From an uncultured Campylobacter sp. (GTDB lineage Bacteria; Campylobacterota; Campylobacteria; Campylobacterales; Campylobacteraceae): a stretch of DNA of 42,246 nt. The stretch covers positions 1 through 42,246 of the forward strand of contig NZ_CALHHX010000191.1 in NCBI RefSeq assembly GCF_938030685.1, written 5' to 3'. Under the pieces are notes generated by a model, which made no database searches, had not been told where the DNA came from, and saw only the letters and a list, made by a program, of their open reading frames with translations. The translations under genes were made by a program, and so were the position numbers. Shown in pieces: positions 24,290-33,422 of this stretch; the first letter of the stretch is position 1, and every line of letters begins with the position of its first letter.

Positions 24290-25159
24290 ATGAAAAGCGG
24301 ATTTGTAACGCTCATCGGGCGAACGAATGCGGGCAAGAGCTCGCTGTTAAACTATCTCTGCGGCGAGAAAATTTCGCTCGTCTCACACAAGATCAATGCC
24401 ACGCGTCGTAAGATTAACGGCATCGCGATGAACGGCGCCGATCAGGTGATTTTCACGGACACGCCCGGGCTGCACGAAAGCGCCAAGCTGATGAATAAAC
24501 TGATGGTCGAAGTGGCGCTCGGAGCGATTGAGGGCTGCGATTTGGTGCTGTTTTTGGCGCCCGTGCACGACGGTACCACAGAATACGAAAAGTTTTTAAA
24601 TTTAAATGCAGGCACCAAACATATCGTGATTTTAACTAAAATTGATGAAGCAAACGACGAAAAGATCGTGCAAAAGCTGCTGCAATATCAAAAATTTACC
24701 GATAAATTCGAAGCGATAATCCCCGTTAGCATCAAAAAAAAGGTCTATAAAAAGCAGGTTTTGGACGAAATTTGCAAAATTTTACCCGAGCACGAGTATT
24801 TTTACGATCCCGAAATTTTAAGCGCAACCAATGAGCGTGAAATTTATCGCGACTTCATACTTGAGGCGATCTTTGAGAGTATGAGCGACGAAATCCCGTA
24901 TTGTAGCGACGTCGTGATGGAAAAAGTGGTCGAAAAACCCGGTCTAACCTCGGTATATGCGCGGATCATAACGGACAGCAATTCACACAAAGAGATGTTG
25001 ATCGGCAAAAACGGCGAGGCAATAAAGCGGATCGGAATTCGAGCCAAAAAGTTAATTTCAAATTTTTCTAAGGTCAAAATTTACTTAAAATTAACAGTTT
25101 TTGTAAAAAAAAGCTGGAAAAATGACGAATTTATGGTGAAAACCGATTTTATCTATTGA
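24290..25159 (+). CDS. era: GTPase Era
   Basis: This essential GTPase assists 16S rRNA maturation and 30S assembly. The 289-aa protein has G1 GRTNAGKS (10-17), G3 DTPG (57-60) and G4 TKID (116-119), and a C-terminal KH domain with the GxxG loop G239-K-N-G242. The length is normal. Its TGA stop is overlapped by the TTGACA of a strong promoter that starts the following pilus/transformation operon. Confidence 0.95.
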   Translation: MKSGFVTLIGRTNAGKSSLLNYLCGEKISLVSHKINATRRKINGIAMNGADQVIFTDTPGLHESAKLMNKLMVEVALGAIEGCDLVLFLAPVHDGTTEYEKFLNLNAGTKHIVILTKIDEANDEKIVQKLLQYQKFTDKFEAIIPVSIKKKVYKKQVLDEICKILPEHEYFYDPEILSATNEREIYRDFILEAIFESMSDEIPYCSDVVMEKVVEKPGLTSVYARIITDSNSHKEMLIGKNGEAIKRIGIRAKKLISNFSKVKIYLKLTVFVKKSWKNDEFMVKTDFIY

Positions 25160-25184
25160 CATTTTATTTTATTTCTATTAGTAT
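25156..25184 (+). promoter_or_regulatory. Promoter of the pilus/transformation operon
   Basis: TTGACA (25156-25161), a perfect consensus -35 hexamer, is followed after 17 bp by TAGTAT (25179-25184). Campylobacter promoters rarely have a consensus -35. It overlaps the era stop codon. Transcription would start about 30 bp before the first ATG at 25222, which is preceded by GGAG. Confidence 0.6.
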
Positions 25185-25221
25185 TAGCAGCGTAGAAAAT
25201 TTCATTTGGAAGTGGAGTGTT

Positions 25222-26742
25222 ATGGCAAAGAATAGTAAAAATGCTAGTTCGATTGTTGCGATTAACAAAGTCACGCAAACCATATTCGGTCTAAGTGAGA
25301 ATGAAGTTTTCGAGCACGACTTCTCAAAAGCAAATCGTGCGAAGGAAACTTACGTCTCATATATTCCGTATAAGGATATAATGACTGCGACGGTCGAGAT
25401 AAGCAGATCGGTAGAGGACGCGGATCTTTTAGATGCGATCGTCGTTAAGGTGTATGAGGAGCTGGGGCTTGACACCGCTTTGGATTACAAAATCACCTAT
25501 AGTGAGGTAATAGGCGCTGGCGGCGATGATAGAATTTTCAATGTCTTCGTCGTAGATAATGCCAAACTCACTTCAGAATTCGATGCGATCGCCGCTAGGA
25601 CGAACTACATCGACTATGTGGCTATGGCTCCGTTTTTATACGAGGGCTTGTATAATAGAGGCGTCCTAACTCGCGACGGAATCGACTGCTTCATCTACTT
25701 GCAGCGCGACGATGCGTTTTTGGTAGTGTATCAAAACGGCGAATATTTTCAATCTCGTCAAGTAAGATATAACCTAAAATTTTTGCATGAAAAATATGTC
25801 GAGCTAGTCGGTAGCAGGGTCGATGAAGAGAGCTTTTATAGGCTGCTTTCCAAGCAGGGAGTAAATTTAGAAAATCCGACCGAACGCGATTATATGATCC
25901 AAATTTTTGACGATATGTTTTACTACATCAATGACGTATTGAACGGTATTAGTAAAATTTACAACGTCAATATTCAAAATGTCTATATCGGAACGGATAT
26001 CGGTAAAATTCCTGCGATCGAGGTTTTTGTAGAAAATAATCTAAAGCTAAGATACAAGGATTTTAATTTTAACGTTGCAATCAACGCAAAAGATTATCCG
26101 CTCACTCAGCTAGATATTTTGATGTTCTTGGTGGGTCAAGATTATTTGATTACCAAAGACGATGATCACAACTACTCACCGTTTATGAGACCTCCGCCTT
26201 TGACCCAAAGATCAACCGGCAAGCTGATAGGCTATATGCTGCTAGGCTGCTTACTTGGGGCTGCATATCCTGCGTATAATTTTGGCTACGGCTATTATAA
26301 TAATATGGTAGCTGATGATAAAACTAGCGAATATAAAGGTTTAGAGGAAAAGATGGGTCCCGCTAGAACTGAAAGTGCGCGTTTGGATAAAGAGACTAAA
26401 GAGGTAAATGCTCAGGCTGCTAAGAGTGGTAAGGAGCTTAATGACAGGCGCAAACTAATTAATGCCATCTTAGATAAGAAAAATAATTACGCTATGAAGG
26501 GTGTTTCTATTTTTGAGCTAACCAATATGGTCGTTAAAAATAAGGGCAATATGGTTAGGATCGGTGATGAGAATAGGACTCTAACTGTTCAGGTGCGCAC
26601 CAAAAATGATAAGCAGATGACCGAGCTTTTAGAGGATATCAGTAAAAAAGAGGTGTATGGCGTGGATACTAAAACAATCGCGCTACAAGAGGGTAATAAA
26701 ACCGTCTTTTACGATAGCAACATCAGTGTGGAGGTTAAATAA
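25222..26742 (+). CDS. PilM-PilN fusion (GspL/MshI-like) assembly protein
   Basis: I chose the ATG at 25222 (506 aa), with GGAAGTGGAG upstream; an earlier ATG at 25156 would read through the promoter. Residues 1-330 form a cytoplasmic domain consistent with the actin-like PilM/GspL fold. Then come one transmembrane helix (about 336-358, LIGYMLLGCLLGAAYPAY) and a periplasmic part with a coiled coil (about 370-425) and a small ferredoxin-like end, as in PilN. The family call rests on this architecture and on being followed by PilO-, PilP- and secretin-like genes; sequence identity is low. It would form the inner-membrane alignment complex with the next two proteins. The first 200 residues carry no motif that I recognise. 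Confidence 0.72.
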   Translation: MAKNSKNASSIVAINKVTQTIFGLSENEVFEHDFSKANRAKETYVSYIPYKDIMTATVEISRSVEDADLLDAIVVKVYEELGLDTALDYKITYSEVIGAGGDDRIFNVFVVDNAKLTSEFDAIAARTNYIDYVAMAPFLYEGLYNRGVLTRDGIDCFIYLQRDDAFLVVYQNGEYFQSRQVRYNLKFLHEKYVELVGSRVDEESFYRLLSKQGVNLENPTERDYMIQIFDDMFYYINDVLNGISKIYNVNIQNVYIGTDIGKIPAIEVFVENNLKLRYKDFNFNVAINAKDYPLTQLDILMFLVGQDYLITKDDDHNYSPFMRPPPLTQRSTGKLIGYMLLGCLLGAAYPAYNFGYGYYNNMVADDKTSEYKGLEEKMGPARTESARLDKETKEVNAQAAKSGKELNDRRKLINAILDKKNNYAMKGVSIFELTNMVVKNKGNMVRIGDENRTLTVQVRTKNDKQMTELLEDISKKEVYGVDTKTIALQEGNKTVFYDSNISVEVK

Positions 26743-27395
26743 TGAAAAAGAAAAGTTCATTAGATCAACTTGATCAATGGTTTGCCTCCAAGGGAAATAG
26801 TGCAAATAACTATTTTTACATAGCTTTATTGTTTGTAGGTGTGGTAGCTTACTTTATTTTGAGTAGCTATGCGGATCCGTATTTAGAGGAGAGCGAAACA
26901 AATCTAAGTACTGCCACGACTAAGCTTGAAGGCGCACAAAGAGAGTATAACGAGTTTTTTGGCGGTGATCCTGATGCTTTTGTTAATAATAAGCGCAATA
27001 TCCTCAATGGTGCTAGGACCAACCTTAACAATATCGTTGAAGAGCGTAAGTATCTAGACGGTAAGCTAAAAGAAATTTCAAAGCTTACCTATAATGAAAA
27101 GAACTGGGCTAAATTTATGGATAGCCTCTCAACGATCGCAGAGAATAACAATATTAAAATTTATGCTATTCACAGCGATAGAAGAGAGCCTAGCATCAAA
27201 CAAATTTTTCAGCCTGAAGCCTTGCTGGATATAGATGTGAAATTTGAAGGAGCATTTTCGAACGTTCTTAGGTATATCAACCTTATCGAACAATCGGAGA
27301 TGATCGTAGATGTAAATAAGATGGATATCAATGCCACTAAAAATGGCAAAATCGGTGGAAGCATCGGTATATCTATCTGGGGAGTAAATTACTAA
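26742..27395 (+). CDS. PilO/MshJ-like inner-membrane assembly protein
   Basis: This is a 217-aa bitopic protein: a short cytoplasmic N-terminus, one transmembrane helix (about 24-45, NYFYIALLFVGVVAYFILSS), a periplasmic coiled coil (about 50-105) and a C-terminal alpha/beta domain. This is the PilO/GspM layout. Start and stop overlap both neighbours by 1 bp (TAATG), so translation is coupled. It probably pairs with the PilN-like periplasmic part of the preceding protein. A cts gene name may apply, but I cannot assign one safely. Confidence 0.7.
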   Translation: MKKKSSLDQLDQWFASKGNSANNYFYIALLFVGVVAYFILSSYADPYLEESETNLSTATTKLEGAQREYNEFFGGDPDAFVNNKRNILNGARTNLNNIVEERKYLDGKLKEISKLTYNEKNWAKFMDSLSTIAENNNIKIYAIHSDRREPSIKQIFQPEALLDIDVKFEGAFSNVLRYINLIEQSEMIVDVNKMDINATKNGKIGGSIGISIWGVNY

Positions 27396-27823
27396 TGAAA
27401 AAGTTAATTTTATGCTCTTTGCTACTTTCTACTGCTCTATTTGCTGTAGATAATAATCAGACGGTGGCGCCTAGTAATGGAGCCTATAAAGCTAAGTACG
27501 ATGCGATATTCGATGATCTTAGTAAGCCTAGAGTAGGTCTTAGTGATGAGCAGATAGCTTCTTTGCAAGATCCGTTTTATCCTAAAGAAGCTAATGCACC
27601 TAGAGAAGCTAATCAGCAGGTGGATCTAGGTTATCAGCTAGTAGGTATTATGGGCGATAAGGTTAAGCTAAACGATAAGTGGTATGGTTTGGGCGAATAT
27701 GTAGGCTCATATAAGATCGTGCAAATAACGGGCAATAGCGTTATTATTACCAACGACGATGAAAATAAAGTCGAACTAACACTAAAACAAGGAAGTCAAA
27801 ATGTCATTATTACATATAAGTAA
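27395..27823 (+). CDS. ctsR: PilP/MshK-like periplasmic protein (CtsR-like)
   Basis: This 142-aa protein has a signal peptide (1-17, MKKLILCSLLLSTALFA), a flexible linker with LQDPFYPKEAN, and a small C-terminal beta domain (about 75-140: YQLVGIMGDKVKLNDKWYGL...ITNDDENKVELTL). PilP-type proteins link the inner-membrane alignment complex to the secretin through such a domain. Its position directly before the secretin matches CtsR in C. jejuni, needed for natural transformation. The symbol is given by position and should be treated as tentative. It overlaps the secretin gene by 23 bp. Confidence 0.7.
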   Translation: MKKLILCSLLLSTALFAVDNNQTVAPSNGAYKAKYDAIFDDLSKPRVGLSDEQIASLQDPFYPKEANAPREANQQVDLGYQLVGIMGDKVKLNDKWYGLGEYVGSYKIVQITGNSVIITNDDENKVELTLKQGSQNVIITYK

Positions 27824-29309
27824 AAAGCTTAGCATAGCTGCTATGCTTGCTTTGTCTGTTACGGCTACTAGTCTATATGCCGCTCCCGCAACTGCAGGTA
27901 ACTGCGATAGGAAGGCGCTAAATATTAAGATTAACGATACCGTTACGCTAAACGAGATGCTAACTCAGCTATCCGATATGTGCCACTTCTCAGTGGTAGC
28001 AAAAGACGCTATTGCTCAAGAGGAGATGAGTAAGCCACTGCAAGGTGTAAGCATCAAAGACCTTTCTTTACGCGAAGTTTTAGATCTACTCATAAAAGAG
28101 AATAATCTAAGCTATGAGTATTCTCATGGCATATTAAAAATTTCAGCGCTAGAGACTAGGACTTTTAAAGTGGATTACATCACCTCTATTAGAGAAGGCA
28201 CTGCTGTTACTAAATCTTCTGTCGATTCCGCACCTACTAAAGTAGATAATGGCGATAGTGATAAAACAGAAAATGACGATAATAAGATCACTACCAAAGA
28301 AAAATTTGATTTTTGGGAGAAGATTAGTGAGGAAATCACCTCCGTTCTAAATAACGGTACCGAAAAATACGTCGCAGTCGCTCCTATTATAAATCAAAAT
28401 GCTGGTTTAGTAACTGTTACTGCTATGAAGTCTCAGATAGCTCGCGTCGATAGATATCTAAGTGGTATGCAAAAACGCCTTAGTCGTCAAGTCTTGCTAG
28501 ATGTAAATATCATATCTGTCGAGCTAAATAACGAATACACCACCGGTATAGATTGGAGTAAATTTCAACTAGGATTTAATACCTATGTAGGTGGAGATCC
28601 GACTAAGCTTTCAGGATATCACATAGATAACGGAAATAGAGGAAAGGCTAGCGATACTCACGGAACTTGGACGATAGGGGCTAATCTAAATTTCAATATC
28701 GACGGTTTGATTAACTTCCTAGAGACTAAAGGTAAAACTAAGGTTATTTCAAGCCCTAAGGTAACTACGATGAATAATCAGCCTGCTATTATCTCTGTAG
28801 GTGATACTATTAACTATGTATTAAAATCCACTACTACAGGTGATTATCAAGGCGGAGATACTCAGTCAGATGATCAGTATTCGATATTTGTAGGTATTCT
28901 TTTGAATATCTTGCCTGAAATTTCAGATGATAATAGGATTATGCTACGAATTAATCCATCTTTAAGCTCTCTTAAATACGCAGAGGACAATGTAAGAACA
29001 AATAATAGAAGAGAGATTGCACCTGATACCTTACAAAAGAAACTCTCAAGCGTAGTTTGGGTAGATGATGGCGATACTGTAATTTTAGGCGGTTTGATTG
29101 GTGCAACTAAGTCGAAAGATAACACTAGGGTGCCTGTGCTAGCTGAAATTCCATTAATCGGAAATCTTTTCAAAAGTACTGCCGATGTTTTGCGAACGTC
29201 GGAGTTAATCTTCGTAGTAACTCCACATATCATCGACAATACCGGCGCGCCGCTTGCTACCTCTCTTAAAGAGCTAGGTTACTCAAAATCCATCTACGAA
29301 AATGAGTAA
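27801..29309 (+). CDS. ctsD: Secretin (GspD/PilQ/MshL family), CtsD
   Basis: This is the outer-membrane channel of the machine; 502 aa. It has a signal sequence (about 1-27), an N-terminal secretin/STN-like domain (about 45-113, LREVLDLLIKENNLSYEYSHGILKIS) and an acidic linker rich in Asp/Asn/Lys (about 145-170). The C-terminal secretin barrel domain (about 215-490) shows GLITVTA-like N1 text, VISSPKVTTMNNQPA and the terminal signature VPVLAEIPLIGNLFK followed by TSELIFVVTPHIID. In C. jejuni CtsD is required for DNA uptake. Confidence 0.9.
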   Translation: MSLLHISKKLSIAAMLALSVTATSLYAAPATAGNCDRKALNIKINDTVTLNEMLTQLSDMCHFSVVAKDAIAQEEMSKPLQGVSIKDLSLREVLDLLIKENNLSYEYSHGILKISALETRTFKVDYITSIREGTAVTKSSVDSAPTKVDNGDSDKTENDDNKITTKEKFDFWEKISEEITSVLNNGTEKYVAVAPIINQNAGLVTVTAMKSQIARVDRYLSGMQKRLSRQVLLDVNIISVELNNEYTTGIDWSKFQLGFNTYVGGDPTKLSGYHIDNGNRGKASDTHGTWTIGANLNFNIDGLINFLETKGKTKVISSPKVTTMNNQPAIISVGDTINYVLKSTTTGDYQGGDTQSDDQYSIFVGILLNILPEISDDNRIMLRINPSLSSLKYAEDNVRTNNRREIAPDTLQKKLSSVVWVDDGDTVILGGLIGATKSKDNTRVPVLAEIPLIGNLFKSTADVLRTSELIFVVTPHIIDNTGAPLATSLKELGYSKSIYENE

Positions 29310-30132
29310 TAACTATACGGCGATCAAGGAGATTTTTATCGAGGATAACGAAGTCTCAGACTTCGTTAATCTCGATAAATCGACCCTTGCTTATCATAAA
29401 ATTTTAAATGCTTTGCAAAAGCCGTTAAAACTTATACTTTTCTACGGCAAACCGGGCTGTGGCAAGACATTTTTGCTTAATAAAATCAAGGTCGATCTTG
29501 AAAAAAAGGTAAGAGTCGTATTTGTGCCGCAGCCGTTTTTTGATGAGAAAGAATTTTTCTTAGAGCTTTATTCGCAGATTTTTCATTCTACTCCTAGCGA
29601 GCCGATTGATAATTATGAAAATTTTATGCGGATTTATAGAGAAAGATTTGGTATCTCTACCAATGTCGGAGCGGTAGAGCAGGTCGTTATTTTGCTCGAC
29701 GAAGCTCAGCTGTATCCAGGAAATTTAATAGAAAAAATTCGCCTTATGGCAGATACCAGATTATTTAAATTTTTATTTACAGTGCATAAGACGGACGAGG
29801 AAGATCGCCTCGCGAAGGATTATTTTAAAACTAGAATTTGGGAGAGCATCGAGCTTCCTAATTCAAATTTAGGCGAAGTCAAGCTGTATATTGAAAAAAA
29901 GCTTGTGCTTCATGGCTTTCAACAATACTATTTTATGTTTAGCGACGATAATTTCGATTTGATTTTAAATTTAACGGACGGTAATATGAGGAATATCAAC
30001 AAGCTTATGTATAAGATGTATGAGCTTTTTGAGTATTACGAGGTAAATAAACCTACGGAAATTAGTTTTTCGCAGATTAATAATAAAATCATAGAGATGG
30101 CAGCGATAGGCTCGGGGATAATAAATGCTTGA
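29302..30132 (+). CDS. ctsP: ExeA/MshM-type AAA ATPase, CtsP
   Basis: This 276-aa soluble ATPase has Walker A GKPGCGKT (49-56) and Walker B VILLDEAQ (D133, E134). It lacks the peptidoglycan-binding domain of ExeA, so it is closer to MshM. In C. jejuni CtsP is a nucleotide-binding protein needed for transformation, in the same position after the secretin. It overlaps the secretin gene end by 8 bp and the next gene by 8 bp. Its exact role, possibly secretin assembly or switching, is unresolved in the family. Confidence 0.82.
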   Translation: MSNNYTAIKEIFIEDNEVSDFVNLDKSTLAYHKILNALQKPLKLILFYGKPGCGKTFLLNKIKVDLEKKVRVVFVPQPFFDEKEFFLELYSQIFHSTPSEPIDNYENFMRIYRERFGISTNVGAVEQVVILLDEAQLYPGNLIEKIRLMADTRLFKFLFTVHKTDEEDRLAKDYFKTRIWESIELPNSNLGEVKLYIEKKLVLHGFQQYYFMFSDDNFDLILNLTDGNMRNINKLMYKMYELFEYYEVNKPTEISFSQINNKIIEMAAIGSGIINA

Positions 30133-31132
30133 ATTTTACGAAGTAAACGAACTTGAAAAAAAATGGGAAGAGTATAACAAAAACAGAAAGCAGTTTTCTT
30201 TCCTGAAATCTAAGCCGAATTTTGTATTGAGATTTGACAAGACGATTTTAGGGCTTTTAATTTTGATCTCGGTTGCGATCGGAGCGATATTTTGGCTGCT
30301 TAAAGATAGCGATAGCGTTAGCATGGCAAGCATCAATCAAAATATTGAGGATAAGGGCGGAGCTACAAATTCTGCTAATGATGCCGAGCAGCAGGCGGCA
30401 GATCTTGCAGTGCAAAATAATATCTCTAAAGAAGATTACAATATCAGCGCGCCGAAAGTTGCCCGCGCCTCTAAACATGAAAAGGAACGCCCAAGTTTAA
30501 ATTTAAACGACGTAGGTGTGCTATCCAGCGAGGATTCCGGTGGATTTAAGATAACCAATAATTACGAAAATGGCGGAAACTATGGCGGGCAGGCTCAGGC
30601 GCAGAATTTCGGCGGTCAAAATTTTGGTGGACAGAATTTTGGCAATCAAAATGCTCCTACATTTAACGTACCTAATACCAATAACGCAGCTTTTGCAAAT
30701 CAGCCGCCTAAAAACGAGGTTATAGATTTTGGGCGTGCTCCATTGCCGCCTAAATCAAATTTCTCGGGAGGTTCTACAAATACCGCAAGTAGCGCTCCGC
30801 TAAGTTCCAGAATTGAGATAAAAACTTCAAATTTAAGCGAAGATAAGCAGAGCTTGGAGAGTAAATTTTACGCAACGAATAAGATTGAGTATTCGCTATC
30901 GCTAGCCGAAGAAGCGTATAATAAGAAAGACTACGACAATGCGATCAAATGGGCTCTTACGTCAAATGAGCTTGATAAGGACAACGTCGCCAGCTGGATA
31001 ATTTTTGCTAAAGCCAATTATAAAAAGGGTCGTAAAGAAGACGCGCTTTACGCTCTTGAGACTTTTAATGCAAAGGCGAAAAATAGCGAAATTTCTAACC
31101 TCATTTCAAAGATAAGAAGCGACAAACTATGA
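30125..31132 (+). CDS. Bitopic TPR protein with GQNF repeats (MshN-like)
   Basis: This 335-aa protein has a cytoplasmic N-terminus, one transmembrane helix (about 35-57, ILGLLILISVAIGAIFWLL) and a long disordered periplasmic region. That region holds a Gln/Asn/Gly/Phe repeat (about 153-178, units of GGQNF) and Pro-rich stretches. A C-terminal tetratricopeptide region (about 250-330: SLAEEAYNKKDYDNAIKWALTSNELDKDN...) follows. Topology and position after the MshM-like ATPase match MshN, which has a periplasmic TPR part. The repeat may allow it to span the periplasm. It overlaps both neighbours by a few bases. Confidence 0.75.
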   Translation: MLEFYEVNELEKKWEEYNKNRKQFSFLKSKPNFVLRFDKTILGLLILISVAIGAIFWLLKDSDSVSMASINQNIEDKGGATNSANDAEQQAADLAVQNNISKEDYNISAPKVARASKHEKERPSLNLNDVGVLSSEDSGGFKITNNYENGGNYGGQAQAQNFGGQNFGGQNFGNQNAPTFNVPNTNNAAFANQPPKNEVIDFGRAPLPPKSNFSGGSTNTASSAPLSSRIEIKTSNLSEDKQSLESKFYATNKIEYSLSLAEEAYNKKDYDNAIKWALTSNELDKDNVASWIIFAKANYKKGRKEDALYALETFNAKAKNSEISNLISKIRSDKL

Positions 31133-31668
31133 AAATTTTATATATTTTAGCTTTTGCGATCGCGTCGTTATTTGCAGTTAGCGCCGATGACGTGCGCAAC
31201 TGGGATCAGATCGGTCAGTACAACCGTATCTGCCAAGAAAGCGTGCGAAATTTATTCATCGAAGAGCAGAGCGAGGCACTTGCAAATATGTATGCTAAAG
31301 CGTGCCTAAAGATGGATAAAGTAAATGAGCTCGTCGTGCCTACGGTGATGCTTTATAAGACGAAAGAGGCTCGCGAGAATGCTTCTCTTTATTCGACTAT
31401 AATTTTTCAAAAAAAGATGCTTTATTTAGCACTTTGTGATGGCGTGGATATTAGTTATATCCGCACGCCCAAGATCAATTATATTTTGTCTGAAATTTTT
31501 GATAAATTTACGGAGAGAGCATACGTAAAAAAGAGTGATACGTATGTCTTTACCCTAGAAAACGGCGAGCGCGCCGAGCTTTTTATCAAAGAAGAGGAAG
31601 AGGTAAAAAAGATGGTAATTGCAATTTATGCTGGCGATAAGCTTAGCTCGATTAAAATTTATTGGTGA
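31129..31668 (+). CDS. Unknown secreted protein within the pilus operon, 179 aa
   Basis: The N-terminus is a signal peptide (1-19, ending VSA); the mature part is helical, with three cysteines (near residues 35, 59 and 104) and a C-terminal beta-strand pair. No domain is recognised. The start overlaps the TPR gene stop (ATGA) and its end overlaps the region just before ctsE, so it is part of the same transcript. The MSHA locus has no equivalent between mshN and mshE, whereas C. jejuni has an unnamed gene between ctsP and ctsE. It is probably a periplasmic accessory component. Confidence 0.78.
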   Translation: MKILYILAFAIASLFAVSADDVRNWDQIGQYNRICQESVRNLFIEEQSEALANMYAKACLKMDKVNELVVPTVMLYKTKEARENASLYSTIIFQKKMLYLALCDGVDISYIRTPKINYILSEIFDKFTERAYVKKSDTYVFTLENGERAELFIKEEEEVKKMVIAIYAGDKLSSIKIYW

Positions 31669-31673
31669 TCGCG

Positions 31674-33422
31674 ATGACAAAGATTGAAGAGCAGATCGTT
31701 GCGATTTTAATACGAAACAATATCCTTACTAGCACCGTTGTTCCGGAAATAAAGGACAAGATGGATATTGGCTTGACGCTAGGCGAGGTTTTAGTCGGAG
31801 ATAACTATCTAAGCCAGGATGATTTTTGCTCAATTTTAGTTGAGCTGTACAAGCGTCGTCAGATAGCATTTGACGATATAAGCGAAAAATTTTCGATGGA
31901 TCCGAAGGAATTTTTGCAAATTCTAGCCAAGAAAATGAATCTGTCGTATATGAATTTAGACGATATCGACATAGACTTTAGGCTATCGGAACGCACTCCT
32001 ACCGCACAGCTTAAAAGATACGGCGTGATACCGGTTAAAGCGGATGATCTGAATATTTACGTTGCTTTTTCTGATCCGTTTAATCTTGAGTCGCAAGATA
32101 AAGCGCAGGCTATGTTTAGCAAACAGCTGCTTAAAATCGTAGTAGCCGATCCAAATCAGGTAAATAAATATCTATCTAAGCTTGAGCTTTCAGAGAGCAT
32201 TAAAGGGCTCGTAGCGGAGATACGCAAAGAGCTCGCCAACACCGGCGGTAGCGGAAGCAGCGATGATACCTCGGCGATTTTGAAGCTCATTGAGATGATA
32301 ATTAGTCAGTCTATTAAGATGCGCGGTAGCGATATTCACATCGAGCCTACCGAGAATAACTGCGTCGTGCGCACCAGAATCGACGGAATGCTCGCTGAAA
32401 TTTTTATCTTTGATAAAGATATCTATCCGCCGCTAGTAAGTCGATTGAAGCTACTTTCGAATATGGATATCGCCGAGCGTCGCAAGCCGCAGGACGGCAG
32501 GTTTAGTATGAAAATTTCAGGTCGCGAATATGACTTTCGTATCTCGACGCTGCCTATTATCAACGGCGAATCTACCGTTATGCGTATCCTCGATAAATCC
32601 AAGGTTATCATCAGCCTCGAAAAACTAGGCATGCACCCTGATAGCTTTAAGAAATTTAATAACGCTATGAAGGCTCCATATGGTATTATCTTGGTTACCG
32701 GACCTACGGGAAGCGGTAAGTCTACGACGCTATATGCGGCGCTAAACGATATTAAAAATATTGATACTAAGGTTATTACCGTAGAAGATCCGGTCGAGTA
32801 TCAAGTAAATTTAATCCAGCAAGTCCAAGTTAACGAAAAAGCAGGTCTTACCTTCGCTTCAGCATTGCGCTCGATCTTAAGACAAGACCCCGACATCATA
32901 ATGATCGGGGAGATCCGTGATCAAGAGACCCTTAGGATCGCGATCCAGGCTGCTCTTACGGGGCACTTGGTTTTCTCGACCCTACACACCAATGACGCCG
33001 TTAGCGCGATCCCACGAATAGTGGATATGGGTATAGAGGCCTACCTCATAAGCGGTGCGCTCATTGCAGTAGAGGCACAGCGTCTCGTGCGAAAGCTTTG
33101 CCCGCACTGCAAGCAGCCTACGAATCTGCCTAAATCGATGCTTGATCAGCTGAAGGAATTCTTGCCTGAAAAATACACATTTTTTAAGGCCGTAGGTTGC
33201 GATCAATGCGGTCAGACGGGCTATATGGGGCGTGAGATGATTAGTGAAATTTTACCTATTACCGATAAAATGCAGAGCTTGATCGCTAATGGCGGCTCAA
33301 AGGACGATATGAGGGCCTTGGCGAAGGAGGAGGGTTTTATAGATATGTTTGAAGATGGTGTTATACGTGCTGCGCGCGGAGTAACTAGTATAGAAGAAAT
33401 TTATAGGGTGGCTAAACAATGA
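31674..33422 (+). CDS. ctsE: Traffic ATPase GspE/PilB/MshE family, CtsE
   Basis: This 582-aa hexameric secretion ATPase drives pseudopilus or pilus extension. It has an N-terminal MshEN/GspE-type domain (about 40-165). The catalytic domain has Walker A GPTGSGKST (343-351), an Asp box VITVEDPVEYQ, Walker B-like IIMIGEIRD and a His box HLVFSTLHTND. A C-terminal zinc site is formed by C476, C479, C509 and C512. I start at ATG 31674; TTG 31662 and GTG 31665 in the same frame overlap the previous gene and are possible. C. jejuni CtsE is required for DNA uptake. Confidence 0.92.
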   Translation: MTKIEEQIVAILIRNNILTSTVVPEIKDKMDIGLTLGEVLVGDNYLSQDDFCSILVELYKRRQIAFDDISEKFSMDPKEFLQILAKKMNLSYMNLDDIDIDFRLSERTPTAQLKRYGVIPVKADDLNIYVAFSDPFNLESQDKAQAMFSKQLLKIVVADPNQVNKYLSKLELSESIKGLVAEIRKELANTGGSGSSDDTSAILKLIEMIISQSIKMRGSDIHIEPTENNCVVRTRIDGMLAEIFIFDKDIYPPLVSRLKLLSNMDIAERRKPQDGRFSMKISGREYDFRISTLPIINGESTVMRILDKSKVIISLEKLGMHPDSFKKFNNAMKAPYGIILVTGPTGSGKSTTLYAALNDIKNIDTKVITVEDPVEYQVNLIQQVQVNEKAGLTFASALRSILRQDPDIIMIGEIRDQETLRIAIQAALTGHLVFSTLHTNDAVSAIPRIVDMGIEAYLISGALIAVEAQRLVRKLCPHCKQPTNLPKSMLDQLKEFLPEKYTFFKAVGCDQCGQTGYMGREMISEILPITDKMQSLIANGGSKDDMRALAKEEGFIDMFEDGVIRAARGVTSIEEIYRVAKQ

